Below, one piece after another: positions 8,581 through 16,880 of a stretch of DNA of 64,000 nt. The notes beneath the pieces were generated by a model. The model saw only the letters and a program-made list of their open reading frames with translations, made no database searches and was not told where the DNA came from. Origin of the DNA: Bog-756 sp963776225 (GTDB lineage: Bacteria > Actinomycetota > Acidimicrobiia > Acidimicrobiales > RAAP-2); NCBI GenBank assembly GCA_963776225.1, contig CAVZLL010000004.1, forward strand, positions 1,116,001 to 1,180,000, in the 5' to 3' direction. Both the position numbers and the translations under genes were made by a program. Positions within the stretch are counted from its first letter, which is position 1. Every line of letters begins with the position of its first letter.

Positions 8581-9018
8581 ATGCTGAAGAAGCTCGTCGC
8601 CCCGGTCGTGATCACCGGCGCACTCCTCGGAGGGGTCGTGGGCGGCGCTTCCGCCTACGCCGCCGCTCCCCCGTCGACGCCGGCTGCCGCCACCGCCCAC
8701 TCCGGCAAGCACACACTGCAGAGCTGGCTCCGTGACCACCGGGTGAAGCTCCGCCGCGAAGGTGTCGCCATCAGTGCGAAGACCATCGGCGTGACGCCCA
8801 AGGCGCTGGTCACAGAGCTGAAGACCGGGAAGTCGGTCGCCCAGGTCGCGGGTGAGCACAACGTGACCGCTCAGACCGTCGTCAACGCGCTGGACCGTGC
8901 GGCCACCGCCAAGATCGACAAGGCGGTGACCAAGCACCGGCTCACCCAGACCGAGGCGAGCAAGATCGACGCGCTCCTTCCGAAGTACCTGACCACGGCT
9001 GTCGACAAGGTCCGCTGA
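8581..9018 (+). CDS. Secreted helical protein with repeated helix-turn segments
   Basis: The 145-residue product has a signal peptide ending at ASAYAAA. The mature part contains motifs like SAKTIGVTPKALVTELKTGK and SVAQVAGEHNVTAQTVVNAL, then KIDKAVTKHRLTQTEASKID. This combination is common in small actinobacterial exported proteins of unknown role; the segments resemble short helix-turn-helix repeats. ATG at 8581 follows AAGGAG. A strong hairpin at 9036-9069 ends the transcript. No enzymatic motif is seen. Confidence 0.75.
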   Translation: MLKKLVAPVVITGALLGGVVGGASAYAAAPPSTPAAATAHSGKHTLQSWLRDHRVKLRREGVAISAKTIGVTPKALVTELKTGKSVAQVAGEHNVTAQTVVNALDRAATAKIDKAVTKHRLTQTEASKIDALLPKYLTTAVDKVR

Positions 9019-9035
9019 CGCCCCGCACAGCGGGG

Positions 9036-9069
9036 AACCGAGCGGGCAGGTGATCCTGCCCGCTCGGTT
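9036..9069. terminator. Bidirectional hairpin between convergent genes
   Basis: A perfect 15-bp stem pairs 9036-9050 (AACCGAGCGGGCAGG) with 9055-9069, loop TGAT. It sits between the stop codons of converging genes at 9018 and 9091. There is no long T tract, but the strength and position make a shared terminator the best reading. Confidence 0.65.
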
Positions 9070-9090
9070 CGCGTCACGGCCAGCCGGCGT

Positions 9091-9906
9091 CTACTTCAGG
9101 ACCTTCTTGGTCGACGGCAGGCAGAGGTACTTCGACGCACTGATGGTCACCGTGCCGTTGCCGAACTGGTTGAGGTCGAAGACCGGTGTCCGGATCGGCG
9201 TCTTGCTCACCGCGAAGCAGAGAAGGTGCTTGACCGGGTTGACGTACGGGTAGGTCTTCGAGCCGGTCGTCGTGGTGATGACCTTCTCAGTGGGAAGACA
9301 GAGGAGCTGCGGCGCCCCTACCGTCACCGGAACCGGCTTCGTCGCGAATTCGTCCTTCAAGGACACGGCCCCGGGAACCTTGTACGGGGCGGTGCCCGGC
9401 ACGTAGGTCACCTGGTAGCAGGTGAAGTGGTTGAGCCCCGGGGGTTGATTGGTCGGCTCCTTGGGCGGCGCGGTCAGGTTCTTCCAGGTCGGCAGGCACA
9501 GGAACTTGGGCTGGAGCACATTGAGTGTCCCGGTGCCGAACTGGTTGGTCACCATCACGACCCTGGCGGTCTGGGTAGCCGCAGTGATCGAGAAACACGC
9601 CAGATGCGCGTTGGGGTTGGTGATGCCGTAGGTGCGGACGAGACCGGTAGACAGGACGACCGTCTTCTGCACCGGATTGCAATTGAGTGCCAGCGGTCCG
9701 ATCCTCGGAACGATTCCGTTCGGAGCGAATTGATCAACGAGGCGGACACTTCCCGGAGGGGGCAGCTTGAATCCGGTCGCCTTCCCGGTGTAGCAGAGTT
9801 GGTGGTCGACCGGGGGGTAGGTCGCCGCGCTCGAAGTGCCCTGCAGGGCAACGACGGTGCCGCCGATGCTCAACGCCACAAGCACCAGGGCGAGGGCCAT
9901 CTTCAT
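9091..9906 (-). CDS. Secreted protein with a two-fold internal repeat
   Basis: The 271-residue product has a signal peptide (LALVLVALSIGGTVVAL, cleavage near SSAAT). The mature chain contains two similar halves of about 115 residues: each has CY near its start, then VxLxDxFA, a Cys-containing LNC or LLC block, YxxxNPxxHLxCF, and NQFGxGTxxxxxxKxLCLP. Cys are regularly placed and likely form disulfides. I recall this Cys-rich repeat from uncharacterised actinobacterial and other secreted proteins but cannot assign a function. It converges with the 8581 gene. Confidence 0.7.
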   Translation of the reverse strand: MKMALALVLVALSIGGTVVALQGTSSAATYPPVDHQLCYTGKATGFKLPPPGSVRLVDQFAPNGIVPRIGPLALNCNPVQKTVVLSTGLVRTYGITNPNAHLACFSITAATQTARVVMVTNQFGTGTLNVLQPKFLCLPTWKNLTAPPKEPTNQPPGLNHFTCYQVTYVPGTAPYKVPGAVSLKDEFATKPVPVTVGAPQLLCLPTEKVITTTTGSKTYPYVNPVKHLLCFAVSKTPIRTPVFDLNQFGNGTVTISASKYLCLPSTKKVLK

Positions 9907-10234
9907 GACCGGGGACCGCCATCCCGCTGCCCACCACTGTTCCTTCTAACACGCTCGTCGCCCGATGTCGATGGGCGGTCGGTCGCCGTCACACAGCTGC
10001 CAGGTGAACGGAGGCGACACGAGGCTCGTCGTCTGTCAACGTCGGCCATGGAGTGCGGTGTCTCGCCACACCGAGGCGAAGCGACGGGGCTGGACACGCA
10101 CTCGAATCAGAACCCCGACCATGCGATCGTGATGCCGGCAACCGACAATGCACGGACGACAGAGCCCCTCCTCCCGTGCCCCGGAGCCGACACCCTCGCG
10201 CTCACCCGGGATCGCCCACCCCCGGGCCGCTGAC
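9907..10234. other. Intergenic stretch, nothing identified
   Basis: About 330 bases between two divergently oriented genes. It should contain both promoters, but I found no convincing -35/-10 pair, operator or RNA gene. Confidence 0.4.
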
Positions 10235-10642
10235 ATGCCCGCCGGCTACTCGAGCACCCCCCAGACCCGGAAGCTCGGCCTCAAACCCGGACAGCGGGTA
10301 TCGCTCGACCAGTCACCGGACCGATGGGCATTCACCGATCCGCCCGCCGGTCTCACCTACGTCCACGCGCCCGAACCCGCCGACGTCATCATCAGCTTCT
10401 TCACCGCAGCCGAGCAACTTCCGGGCCGCCTGCCGGAGCTGACCCGACGCATCCATCCTTCCGGGGCCCTCTGGGTCGCTTGGCCCCGCCGAGCGGGTGG
10501 CCACGACAGCGACATCACGGATGACATCATCCGCGGTCGCGCCCTCGCGCTGGGAGTCGTCGACGTCAAGATCGCCGCGATCGACGACGACTGGTCCGGG
10601 CAACGATTCGTGTGGCGCGTAGCCAACCGCGATCGCCGATGA
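10235..10642 (+). CDS. DUF3052 family protein
   Basis: The 135-residue product begins MPAGYSSTPQTRKLGLKPGQ, matching the DUF3052 start (GYSxTPxxxKLGxKxG). It continues with ADVIISFFTAAEQL, then HPSGALWVAWPRR and the C-terminal GVVDVKIAAIDDDWSGQRFV block. The family is found across actinobacteria and proteobacteria with no firm function. ATG at 10235 is chosen because upstream codons do not match the family. Single gene, no clear operon partner. Confidence 0.8.
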   Translation: MPAGYSSTPQTRKLGLKPGQRVSLDQSPDRWAFTDPPAGLTYVHAPEPADVIISFFTAAEQLPGRLPELTRRIHPSGALWVAWPRRAGGHDSDITDDIIRGRALALGVVDVKIAAIDDDWSGQRFVWRVANRDRR

Positions 10643-10738
10643 CCCGCCGACGGGTCGCAGAGACCGGTTTGGCCGAAGATACGATGGTTGCCGGATCACG
10701 CTGTTGACGGGCGTTGTCCGGCTCGCAATACTCGGCAG

Positions 10739-11138
10739 GTGACATCGGCCGAAGGTCCCGAGTGTGCTGCACCGATCGTCGGACTTTCCCACGTACAGCT
10801 CTCGGTGGCGGACGTCGGAGCAAGTGCTCACTGGTACACGACGGCACTGGGTCTCGTACCGTTTGCCGAGGATTCCGACACCGGGTACGTCGCGCTCGAG
10901 ACGCCGCGACGCGAAGTTCGTCGTGGTCTTGACGAGGCGTCCGGAGTCCCGCGGAGGGCCATCCGATCACCTGGACCACATTGCGTTTGCCGTGCCGGAT
11001 GGTGAGGCGCTCGATCTCTGGGCGGACCACCTCATCGATATCGGCATCGATCATGCCGGGGTGGTGCTCGAGAACGGTCACCCCTCACTGCAGCTCCGCG
11101 ATCCTGATGGCGTCGCCATCGAATTGGTGGCACCCTGA
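10739..11138 (+). CDS. VOC (glyoxalase-like) protein, frameshifted
   Basis: Two frames together give one vicinal-oxygen-chelate domain. The first half (VGLSHVQLSVADVGASAHWY ... TGYVALETP) starts at GTG 10739. The second half (DAKFVVVLTRRPE ... LDHIAFAVPD ... LQLRDPDGVAIELVAP) is in the next frame and ends at 11138. The break lies at about 10905-10915 in the run CGCCGCGACGCG and needs one base removed. The expected betaalphabetabetabeta repeats and the terminal E-L-V-A-P metal-ligand glutamate are present, so apart from the frameshift the gene looks intact. Substrate unknown. Confidence 0.7.
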
Positions 11139-11188
11139 CCGGACGACCTCCCAGTCGCATCGGGACCGACGAGCGAAGGACGTTGGCT

Positions 11189-12280
11189 GTGGGTTATCGA
11201 GTCATCCAGTGGGCCACCGGAGGGGTGGGGACCGCTGCCATGCAGGGGGTGCTCGATCATCCCGAGCTGGAGCTGGTCGGCGCGTGGGTCCATTCCCCCG
11301 CAAAGGAGGGAGTGGACCTCGGGACGCTCCTCGGTCGTGAACCGCTCGGCGTCGCCGCGACGAACGACGTGACCGCCCTTCTCGCTCTCGAGGCCGACTG
11401 CGTCGTGTACAGCCCGTTCATGGCTGACCCTGACGTCGTGGCGGCGATTCTGGCCTCCGGAAAGAACGTGGTCACTCCGCTCGGCTGGTTCTTCCCACCC
11501 TCGCCGGAGCGAGAACGAATGGACACGCTCGCCAAGAGCGGCGGGACCACCCTCCACGGTACCGGGATCCATCCGGGCGGCATCACCGAACGCTTCCCAC
11601 TCATGATCTCCGCGCTCTCGGGATCGATCACTCACGTGCGCGCCGAGGAATTCTCGGACATCCGGACCTACGGGGCACCGGATGTGGTGCGCGACTGGAT
11701 GCTCTTCGGCAAGACGCCCGGGGAAGCAGCGTCCAGTGTGATGGTCGAGGCGTTGGGTGCCGGTTTCCGTCAGTCGATCTTCATGGTCGCCGACGAATTG
11801 GGCTTCGACATCGAGGATCGATTGCGCACCACCCATGAGATGGCGGTGGCCACGGCGCCCATCGACTCCCCGATCGGGCCGATCCAACCGGGGACCGTCG
11901 CCGCTCAGCGATTCACCTGGCAGGCGGTGGTGAACGGCGAGCCGGTGGCCACCGCGGCGGTCAATTGGCTCATGGGTGAGGAGCACCTCGACCCCGCGTG
12001 GGAGTTCGGCGACCGGGGGGAGCGCTTCGAGGTCGAGATCACGGGCGACCCGAACTGCCTCACCATTTTCAAGAAGCTGCACCCCGAAACGGTGGAGCAG
12101 GGGCTCATCCGCAACCCCGGTGTGGTGGCCACGGCGCTGCACTGCGTGAATGCCGTCCCCTATGTCTGCCGTTCCGATCCGGGTCTCCTCACCTATCTCG
12201 ATCTGCCCCTGGTGGCCGGCCGGGCATCACTCGGCATCCACCGCAGCAGGTCGGGACGTGAGGATCCCAGGGGACGGTGA
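11189..12280 (+). CDS. NAD(P)H-dependent oxidoreductase with DapB-like N-domain
   Basis: The ~363-residue protein begins with a Rossmann segment (YRVIQWATGGVGTAAMQ), the start of the dihydrodipicolinate-reductase-like N-domain, and has the C-terminal part seen in 2,4-diaminopentanoate-dehydrogenase-like proteins (TGIHPGGITERFPLM; WLMGEEHLDPAWEF). GTG at 11189 is preferred over TTG at 11183 because AAGGA lies 8 bases upstream. It overlaps the SDR start at 12277. A paralogue of the same layout is at 47448, also next to an SDR. The family sits in mycobacterial and acidimicrobial lipid or xenobiotic loci; the true substrate is unknown. Confidence 0.8.
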   Translation: MGYRVIQWATGGVGTAAMQGVLDHPELELVGAWVHSPAKEGVDLGTLLGREPLGVAATNDVTALLALEADCVVYSPFMADPDVVAAILASGKNVVTPLGWFFPPSPERERMDTLAKSGGTTLHGTGIHPGGITERFPLMISALSGSITHVRAEEFSDIRTYGAPDVVRDWMLFGKTPGEAASSVMVEALGAGFRQSIFMVADELGFDIEDRLRTTHEMAVATAPIDSPIGPIQPGTVAAQRFTWQAVVNGEPVATAAVNWLMGEEHLDPAWEFGDRGERFEVEITGDPNCLTIFKKLHPETVEQGLIRNPGVVATALHCVNAVPYVCRSDPGLLTYLDLPLVAGRASLGIHRSRSGREDPRGR

Positions 12281-13095
12281 TCCTCGACCGATTCGCCATC
12301 GAGGGACGCGTCGCGATCGTCACCGGCGCCGGGCTCGGGATCGGCCGTGGAATCGCGATCGGGCTGGCTCAAGCCGGGGCCGACGTAGCCGTTGCGGCTC
12401 GCACCGAGTCCGACCTGGAGGAGGTGGCCGGAGAGATTCGCTCATTGGGTCGGCGGGCGTTGGTGGTACCCACCGACGTGACCGACAGCACAGCCTGCGA
12501 GCGTCTGGTCGCCCGCACGGTGGAGGAATTCGATCGGCTGGACATCCTGGTCAACAACGCCGGCGGTGCGATGCCTCGTGCGGCGATGGACACCAGCGAA
12601 GGATTCATGGCTCGTACGTTGTCGTTCAACGTCATCGCGCCGTTGACGCTCACCAAACTGGGCGCCCGACAGATGGTCGACACCGTCGGCAGAGGGGCGG
12701 TGGTCAACATCTCGTCACGCTCGGCCAGCATGACCCAGACGATGTTCGTCGCCTACGGATCGGCAAAGGCGGCTCTCGACCGCATGACCAGGAACATCGC
12801 ACCCGAGCTGGCCCCCCGAGTACGGGTGAACGCAATCGACGTGGGGGGTGTGGCGACGCGGTCGCTGGACGTCGTGCTCACGGACGACGACCTCCGTCGT
12901 CGGTTCATCGACGGGACGCCGATGCATCGCCCCGGTGAGCCCGAAGACATCGCCTGCGCGGTGCTCTATCTGGTCTCCGACGCGTCCTCGTGGGTCACCG
13001 GCAAGGTCTTCGAGATCGACGGTGGAAGCGAGGCACCGTCGATCCAGGTTCCAGGCCCCCGTCTCGAGCCTTCTCGGCCAGACGTCGAATCCTGA
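12277..13095 (+). CDS. SDR family oxidoreductase (FabG-like)
   Basis: The 272-residue protein has the NAD(P)-binding TGAGLGIGRG loop (residues ~16-25), the NNAG motif, the catalytic Ser (NISSRSA) and Y-x3-K (AYGSAKAAL), and the C-terminal SWVTGKVFEIDGG. It is a classical short-chain dehydrogenase acting on an alcohol or ketone. The GTG start overlaps the preceding stop (GTGA). It begins MILDRF like its paralogue at 46622, and both are paired with a DapB-like oxidoreductase, which suggests a conserved two-enzyme step. Confidence 0.92.
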   Translation: MILDRFAIEGRVAIVTGAGLGIGRGIAIGLAQAGADVAVAARTESDLEEVAGEIRSLGRRALVVPTDVTDSTACERLVARTVEEFDRLDILVNNAGGAMPRAAMDTSEGFMARTLSFNVIAPLTLTKLGARQMVDTVGRGAVVNISSRSASMTQTMFVAYGSAKAALDRMTRNIAPELAPRVRVNAIDVGGVATRSLDVVLTDDDLRRRFIDGTPMHRPGEPEDIACAVLYLVSDASSWVTGKVFEIDGGSEAPSIQVPGPRLEPSRPDVES

Positions 13096-13142
13096 TGACG
13101 CTCTTCGATCGGTGGCGCTCGGCCGATGGTTCGCAGGGGCCC

Positions 13143-13571
13143 TCAGACTTCAGACCGGCGGGTAGGGACCCAGAGAAGCTCCCAACGATGACCTTCAGGA
13201 TCGGCCACCACGCTCGACCGGCCACCCCATGGCTGATCGGTCGGAGGGCTCACGGGCTCGGCTCCGGCGTCGACCGCGGTGCGGTACGCATCATCGACAC
13301 GCTCCCGGGACGGCAGCCGCACGACCAACGTCATGTGCGACGGTCCAACGGGTTCCTGCTCGTCGAGATCACGTTCGTCCGCGTACAGCGCCAGCACCAC
13401 CGGCCCGAGCTGGAATCGGCACAGCTGGTCGGTGGCCCCCGCCTGCTCCAACCAGCCGAGCGCCCGGTAGAAGCGGCGGAGCTTCGGTACGTCACGTGCC
13501 GTCAGCACCACCATCGAGAGGTTGGCCGGTATTGACGAATCAGGGCTGCTGATGGGTCCTCCTCCGGTCAC
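13143..13571 (-). CDS. VOC domain protein (glyoxalase/bleomycin-resistance fold)
   Basis: The C-terminal 123 residues form a VOC domain: NLSMVVLTARDVPKLRRFYR at the start and SSVVADPEGHRWELLWVP at the end, with the metal-ligand Glu in WELLW. ATG at 13514 would cut into the first strand, so GTG at 13571 is preferred, although no clear ribosome binding site supports either. A longer reading upstream overlaps the IPT gene on the other strand and is unlikely. The family includes dioxygenases and binding proteins; function not assignable. Confidence 0.7.
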   Translation of the reverse strand: MTGGGPISSPDSSIPANLSMVVLTARDVPKLRRFYRALGWLEQAGATDQLCRFQLGPVVLALYADERDLDEQEPVGPSHMTLVVRLPSRERVDDAYRTAVDAGAEPVSPPTDQPWGGRSSVVADPEGHRWELLWVPTRRSEV

Positions 13572-13853
13572 TGCTCGGCTGAGTGGCCGTCTACGGCGGC
13601 AGTGGCAGGCTACTTCGCCCGATCGAGCCCCCGTTCGGAGCGGCGACTCGCCAGATTTCATCGTCTCGGGGTACCGAGCTGCCCCGGTTCGCCTGCCCGC
13701 TCCTGCCGTGTGGCCCGGTCGATCACCGCCCCCGACCAGGTATGCAAGGACGGGCAGCAGGGAGTGGTTGGCGCGACCCCCACTAGACCGGGGTGCGGCG
13801 AATAATGGGGGCAGTTGGGCGCCCGCTGCGGCGCCACGAACCGAAGGCAGGAT

Positions 13854-13865
13854 CCCTCCGGAGGG
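13854..13865. promoter_or_regulatory. Hairpin covering the Shine-Dalgarno of the IPT gene
   Basis: CCCTCCGGAGGG is a perfect 12-bp palindrome whose right arm is the GGAGGG ribosome binding site of the gene starting at 13870. Just upstream, GGCGCC repeats at about 13818 and 13830 can form another stem. A leader that hides the SD is plausible; no riboswitch class was identified. Confidence 0.35.
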
Positions 13866-13869
13866 AGTC

Positions 13870-14862
13870 GTGCGAGGACGCACACCGGGAAAGCCGAGCA
13901 ACCAGACCCTCAGCCCCAAGGCGCTTACGGCCATTGCCGAGGCATCGCGTCGCTCCCGCGAGGCGGGGGTCGGGCCGGATCCACTCCGGCGCCGGCCGGA
14001 GGGGCCCAGTCCGTACGGGACCACCGACGGGACGATCGGCGCACCGGTTCCGCCGGCAGCACACGCGGTGGCAGCCGGCAGCACGGCTGTCGCGGAACGT
14101 TCAGCCAGACTTCCCCGACGCCCCGCCCGACCCCTGGACTCGGGTGAACGACGTTTGCGCATGGCGATCGGCATCGCTGCCGGTGTGCTCGTCGCAACGG
14201 CGGCTGCCGTCGTCGGTACGGCAAACGATGGTCACCCCCAGACCGGCGGTCGGACAGTGGCCGCCAGATCCCACCGGCCGGCGAGCAGCACGGTGCCTCG
14301 CGCCGGCACCAGTTCCGGACATGCTGGGGCGTCGTCCACGTCCTCGACGCTCGCAACGACCGGCGGGGCCGACGGTCAGGCGACTGCGAACGTGGGATCA
14401 CAGGGACCTGCGAGCACGGTACCCAACGCCCCGGCGGGCACCACTTCCGGCGAGGCTGGGACGTCCTCGACGCTGGCCCCGCCCGACGGTCCTCCCGCGC
14501 TGTCGGCCCTGGCCCCGCCGAGCGGGCCGGCTGGCCAAGCGGTGACGGTGACCGGGTCCAATTTCCTCAGCCCTTCCGGCCAAATCAGCGCACGGGTAGG
14601 CGGCGAGGTGGCGTCGGTGACCTGTCCCGATCAGACCACCTGTACTGTCGTCATTCCGCCGAACCAAGGGGCCACTTCCTCCGCGCCGGTGACCATATCC
14701 ACCGATTCGGGTACATCGAACGCCCTCGCCTTTACCTACGGGTCACTCGCGCCGGCTGTGACACCGACGGCGAGGAGGTCGTCACCCGGTCTCGTCCTGT
14801 ACGGAGGATGGCGACAGTCGAGGCCCACTGGGACCAGGTGTAGCCGGTGCCGCGGCGGCTAG
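13870..14862 (+). CDS. Membrane-anchored protein with IPT/TIG domain
   Basis: The 330-residue product starts at GTG 13870, 5 bases after GAGGGA. The N-terminal ~95 residues are basic and Pro/Ala-rich (cytoplasmic), followed by one membrane helix near residues 100-118 (IGIAAGVLVATAAAVVG). A long Ser/Thr/Gly/Ala-rich linker leads to an IPT/TIG immunoglobulin-like domain (PALSALAPPSGPAGQAVTVT to FTYG). The orientation places the IPT domain outside the cell, suggesting a surface binding role. The last ~35 residues are low complexity and could be off-frame. Confidence 0.65.
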   Translation: MRGRTPGKPSNQTLSPKALTAIAEASRRSREAGVGPDPLRRRPEGPSPYGTTDGTIGAPVPPAAHAVAAGSTAVAERSARLPRRPARPLDSGERRLRMAIGIAAGVLVATAAAVVGTANDGHPQTGGRTVAARSHRPASSTVPRAGTSSGHAGASSTSSTLATTGGADGQATANVGSQGPASTVPNAPAGTTSGEAGTSSTLAPPDGPPALSALAPPSGPAGQAVTVTGSNFLSPSGQISARVGGEVASVTCPDQTTCTVVIPPNQGATSSAPVTISTDSGTSNALAFTYGSLAPAVTPTARRSSPGLVLYGGWRQSRPTGTRCSRCRGG

Positions 14863-15007
14863 GGAGTGCCGATATATGAACGGTGTTCCGGTTCCCGCGG
14901 ACGAGCCAAACGAGGCTCGCAGCCAGACCAAGGCCTACAACGACGTTGACATCGAGTCACGACCGCGGGCAGATCCGCATGGCTCTCGTGAGGCAAGAGA
15001 ACCTCGT

Positions 15008-16570
15008 TCACGTCGGGGTCCATCTGGTCATGGGCGAGGCGAGCCAGTCGAGAACTTGGCGGCGTGTGGTCGGACCGTGAGCAGTCCATGGCGAAGGAAG
15101 GGCACCGTCGCTGCGAAGCTGAGCTGACTCTTGAATATTCGAGGTGAGGGGATCCGTCGCCAATCCGCACCTGGTTCCTTCAGGGTCGACGTTGAAGAGC
15201 CTGGCGGCATTGAGGCCGAACACGGCCGCCTTCACCTGATCGGTCAGCGCAGGGTACCCATAGACATCCTGGAACTCAGCGGTGATCTGAAAGGCTCGCA
15301 TTGCCATGATCTGTGGCTGAGGGCTGCCATACCAAATCGCATCCGTTCCCCACATGACCCTGTCTCGGCCCACTCGACCAAGCAGCTTGCCAAGCGCATG
15401 GGCCGCCTGCTCGGGTTGGGTGAGCAGCTGACGCCACAACGTTCCCAGGTCGACCCAGACATTGTCGTTGGGCGGAACGCTGTGGCGATCGAGAGCGGCG
15501 AGCAGCGTGTCGATCCCGATCGATGCATTGGGGTCATAGGGACCTTCGAGATGATTGGGATCCCAGGCTGCGTGGTACACGACGAAGTCCATATCGGGGA
15601 ACTGACGTGAGACGGCGACGATGTCCTCGGGATGATTGAAAGCGGGGTCGAAATTGACCAATGGTAACCCTTTGTGAGCGACGAACACCTTCACCCCGAG
15701 GTCATGAGCATGTTGGATCGTGGGAAGCCCGATGGTTGGATCTTCCAACGAGAACCCCTGGCCCGATGGGCTCCAAGCTGTGTAGACCTTGAATGCAGCA
15801 GGTGGACCGGACTGCACCGCGCTCGACATCTCGTCGAGCGTGGCGCCCAGTGGCCCGACGTTTGGCGAGATGACGTTCTCGACAAGCACACGGCTGGCGC
15901 CTCCGTGAACGAGGCCCTCGGTGATCTGCTGAGTGCTGAGCGCCTCAGCGAAGGGAATCGGCGCGTTCGACGGACCGGAGTTTGGCACATCAGTCAGCAT
16001 CGCGACCGTCGTATCGCTCGCCAGAAACAGGTCGTGCAGGTACGTTGCCCGATCGGCGCAATCGAGACGTGGATCATCCGTGCAATCGAGCGGGAGCATG
16101 CCGAGGACGAGGCTGACCGTCTCGGGTGAGTTCTGGACCCACGGCCCGCTTGGAATGACGTGGTGGGTGTGGACATCGAAGATGAACTCGCCATTGCTTG
16201 CCAGAGCTTTCTGACAGGCCTCGGTGTCCTGGGACGATGGTGCGGCAAATGTCCCTCCATGACCGGCATTGTGCCGAGACGGGGAGGCCCCATGGGGCAT
16301 TGAGGTATTGGTGCACGCTGCGAGTTCGAACGCTGCGAGCGACGCTGCAACGGCACCTGCGCCCTGGAGGAATCGCCGTCGGTCCATTCCCAGCCGAGTG
16401 GCCGAGTCATCGACTGACGATCGAACCAGTTGGTTGACCGCCCGGTCACGGGCTGTCTCTGCTTCAGGCACGAACTCGCCGTTGGAGACCGGCCCCGCGG
16501 GCAACGGCAGAGGCGCAGCAGTGCCCTCTCGATCCCGTTGCCTGCGAGAGAACCGGCCAATCGCCGTCAC
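15008..16570 (-). CDS. Tat-exported amidohydrolase family protein
   Basis: The product has a twin-arginine signal starting MDRRRFLQGAGAVAASLAAF with a lipobox-like LAAC. The mature enzyme shows the metal-binding HTHH (FDVHTHHV), a later His (VVYHAAWDPN) and the Asp of the last strand (MWGTDAIWYGSP), as in amidohydrolase_2 (TIM-barrel) hydrolases and decarboxylases. The Arg pair is preceded by about 80 residues if the start is GTG 16570, unusually long for a Tat signal, so the true start may be closer to the signal. A TATCCT element lies 6 bases before GTG 16570, compatible with a leaderless start. Substrate unknown. Confidence 0.75.
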   Translation of the reverse strand: MTAIGRFSRRQRDREGTAAPLPLPAGPVSNGEFVPEAETARDRAVNQLVRSSVDDSATRLGMDRRRFLQGAGAVAASLAAFELAACTNTSMPHGASPSRHNAGHGGTFAAPSSQDTEACQKALASNGEFIFDVHTHHVIPSGPWVQNSPETVSLVLGMLPLDCTDDPRLDCADRATYLHDLFLASDTTVAMLTDVPNSGPSNAPIPFAEALSTQQITEGLVHGGASRVLVENVISPNVGPLGATLDEMSSAVQSGPPAAFKVYTAWSPSGQGFSLEDPTIGLPTIQHAHDLGVKVFVAHKGLPLVNFDPAFNHPEDIVAVSRQFPDMDFVVYHAAWDPNHLEGPYDPNASIGIDTLLAALDRHSVPPNDNVWVDLGTLWRQLLTQPEQAAHALGKLLGRVGRDRVMWGTDAIWYGSPQPQIMAMRAFQITAEFQDVYGYPALTDQVKAAVFGLNAARLFNVDPEGTRCGLATDPLTSNIQESAQLRSDGALPSPWTAHGPTTRRQVLDWLASPMTRWTPT

Positions 16571-16654
16571 GTGATCAGGATACGCCTGTCGACCCGTCCC
16601 ATCGACCCCGCCCCGGACCACCGAGAGCGGGTCAGCCGTTGGGAGCATGTTCGA

Positions 16655-16816
16655 ATGACGCTTGCAGATGGGTCCGCCGTATCAGACTCAGCGGTCAACG
16701 GGATCCTTCTGTTCTTCGAGCCCCGAACAATGGCGTTTCCGGCTGAAGTCCAGATTCTCGATGCAAAGGGATCGGTACTGGCAACCCACCCGGCTTTCGA
16801 CCATTGGGTCTCCTAG
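16655..16816 (+). CDS. Possible small protein or gene remnant
   Basis: ATG 16655 follows GGGAGC and opens a 53-residue frame: MTLADGSAVSDSAVNGILLF... to ...HPAFDHWVS. The composition (hydrophobic strand, VQILDAKGSVLATHP) looks more like real protein than random high-GC frame, but it is short and matches nothing I recognise. It may be the tail of a lost gene. Confidence 0.3.
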   Translation: MTLADGSAVSDSAVNGILLFFEPRTMAFPAEVQILDAKGSVLATHPAFDHWVS

Positions 16817-16880
16817 CACCGGAACGGGGTTGGTACATCGCCGCTCAGGTCGGTCGTCGACAGATGCGCACGGCTGCCTC

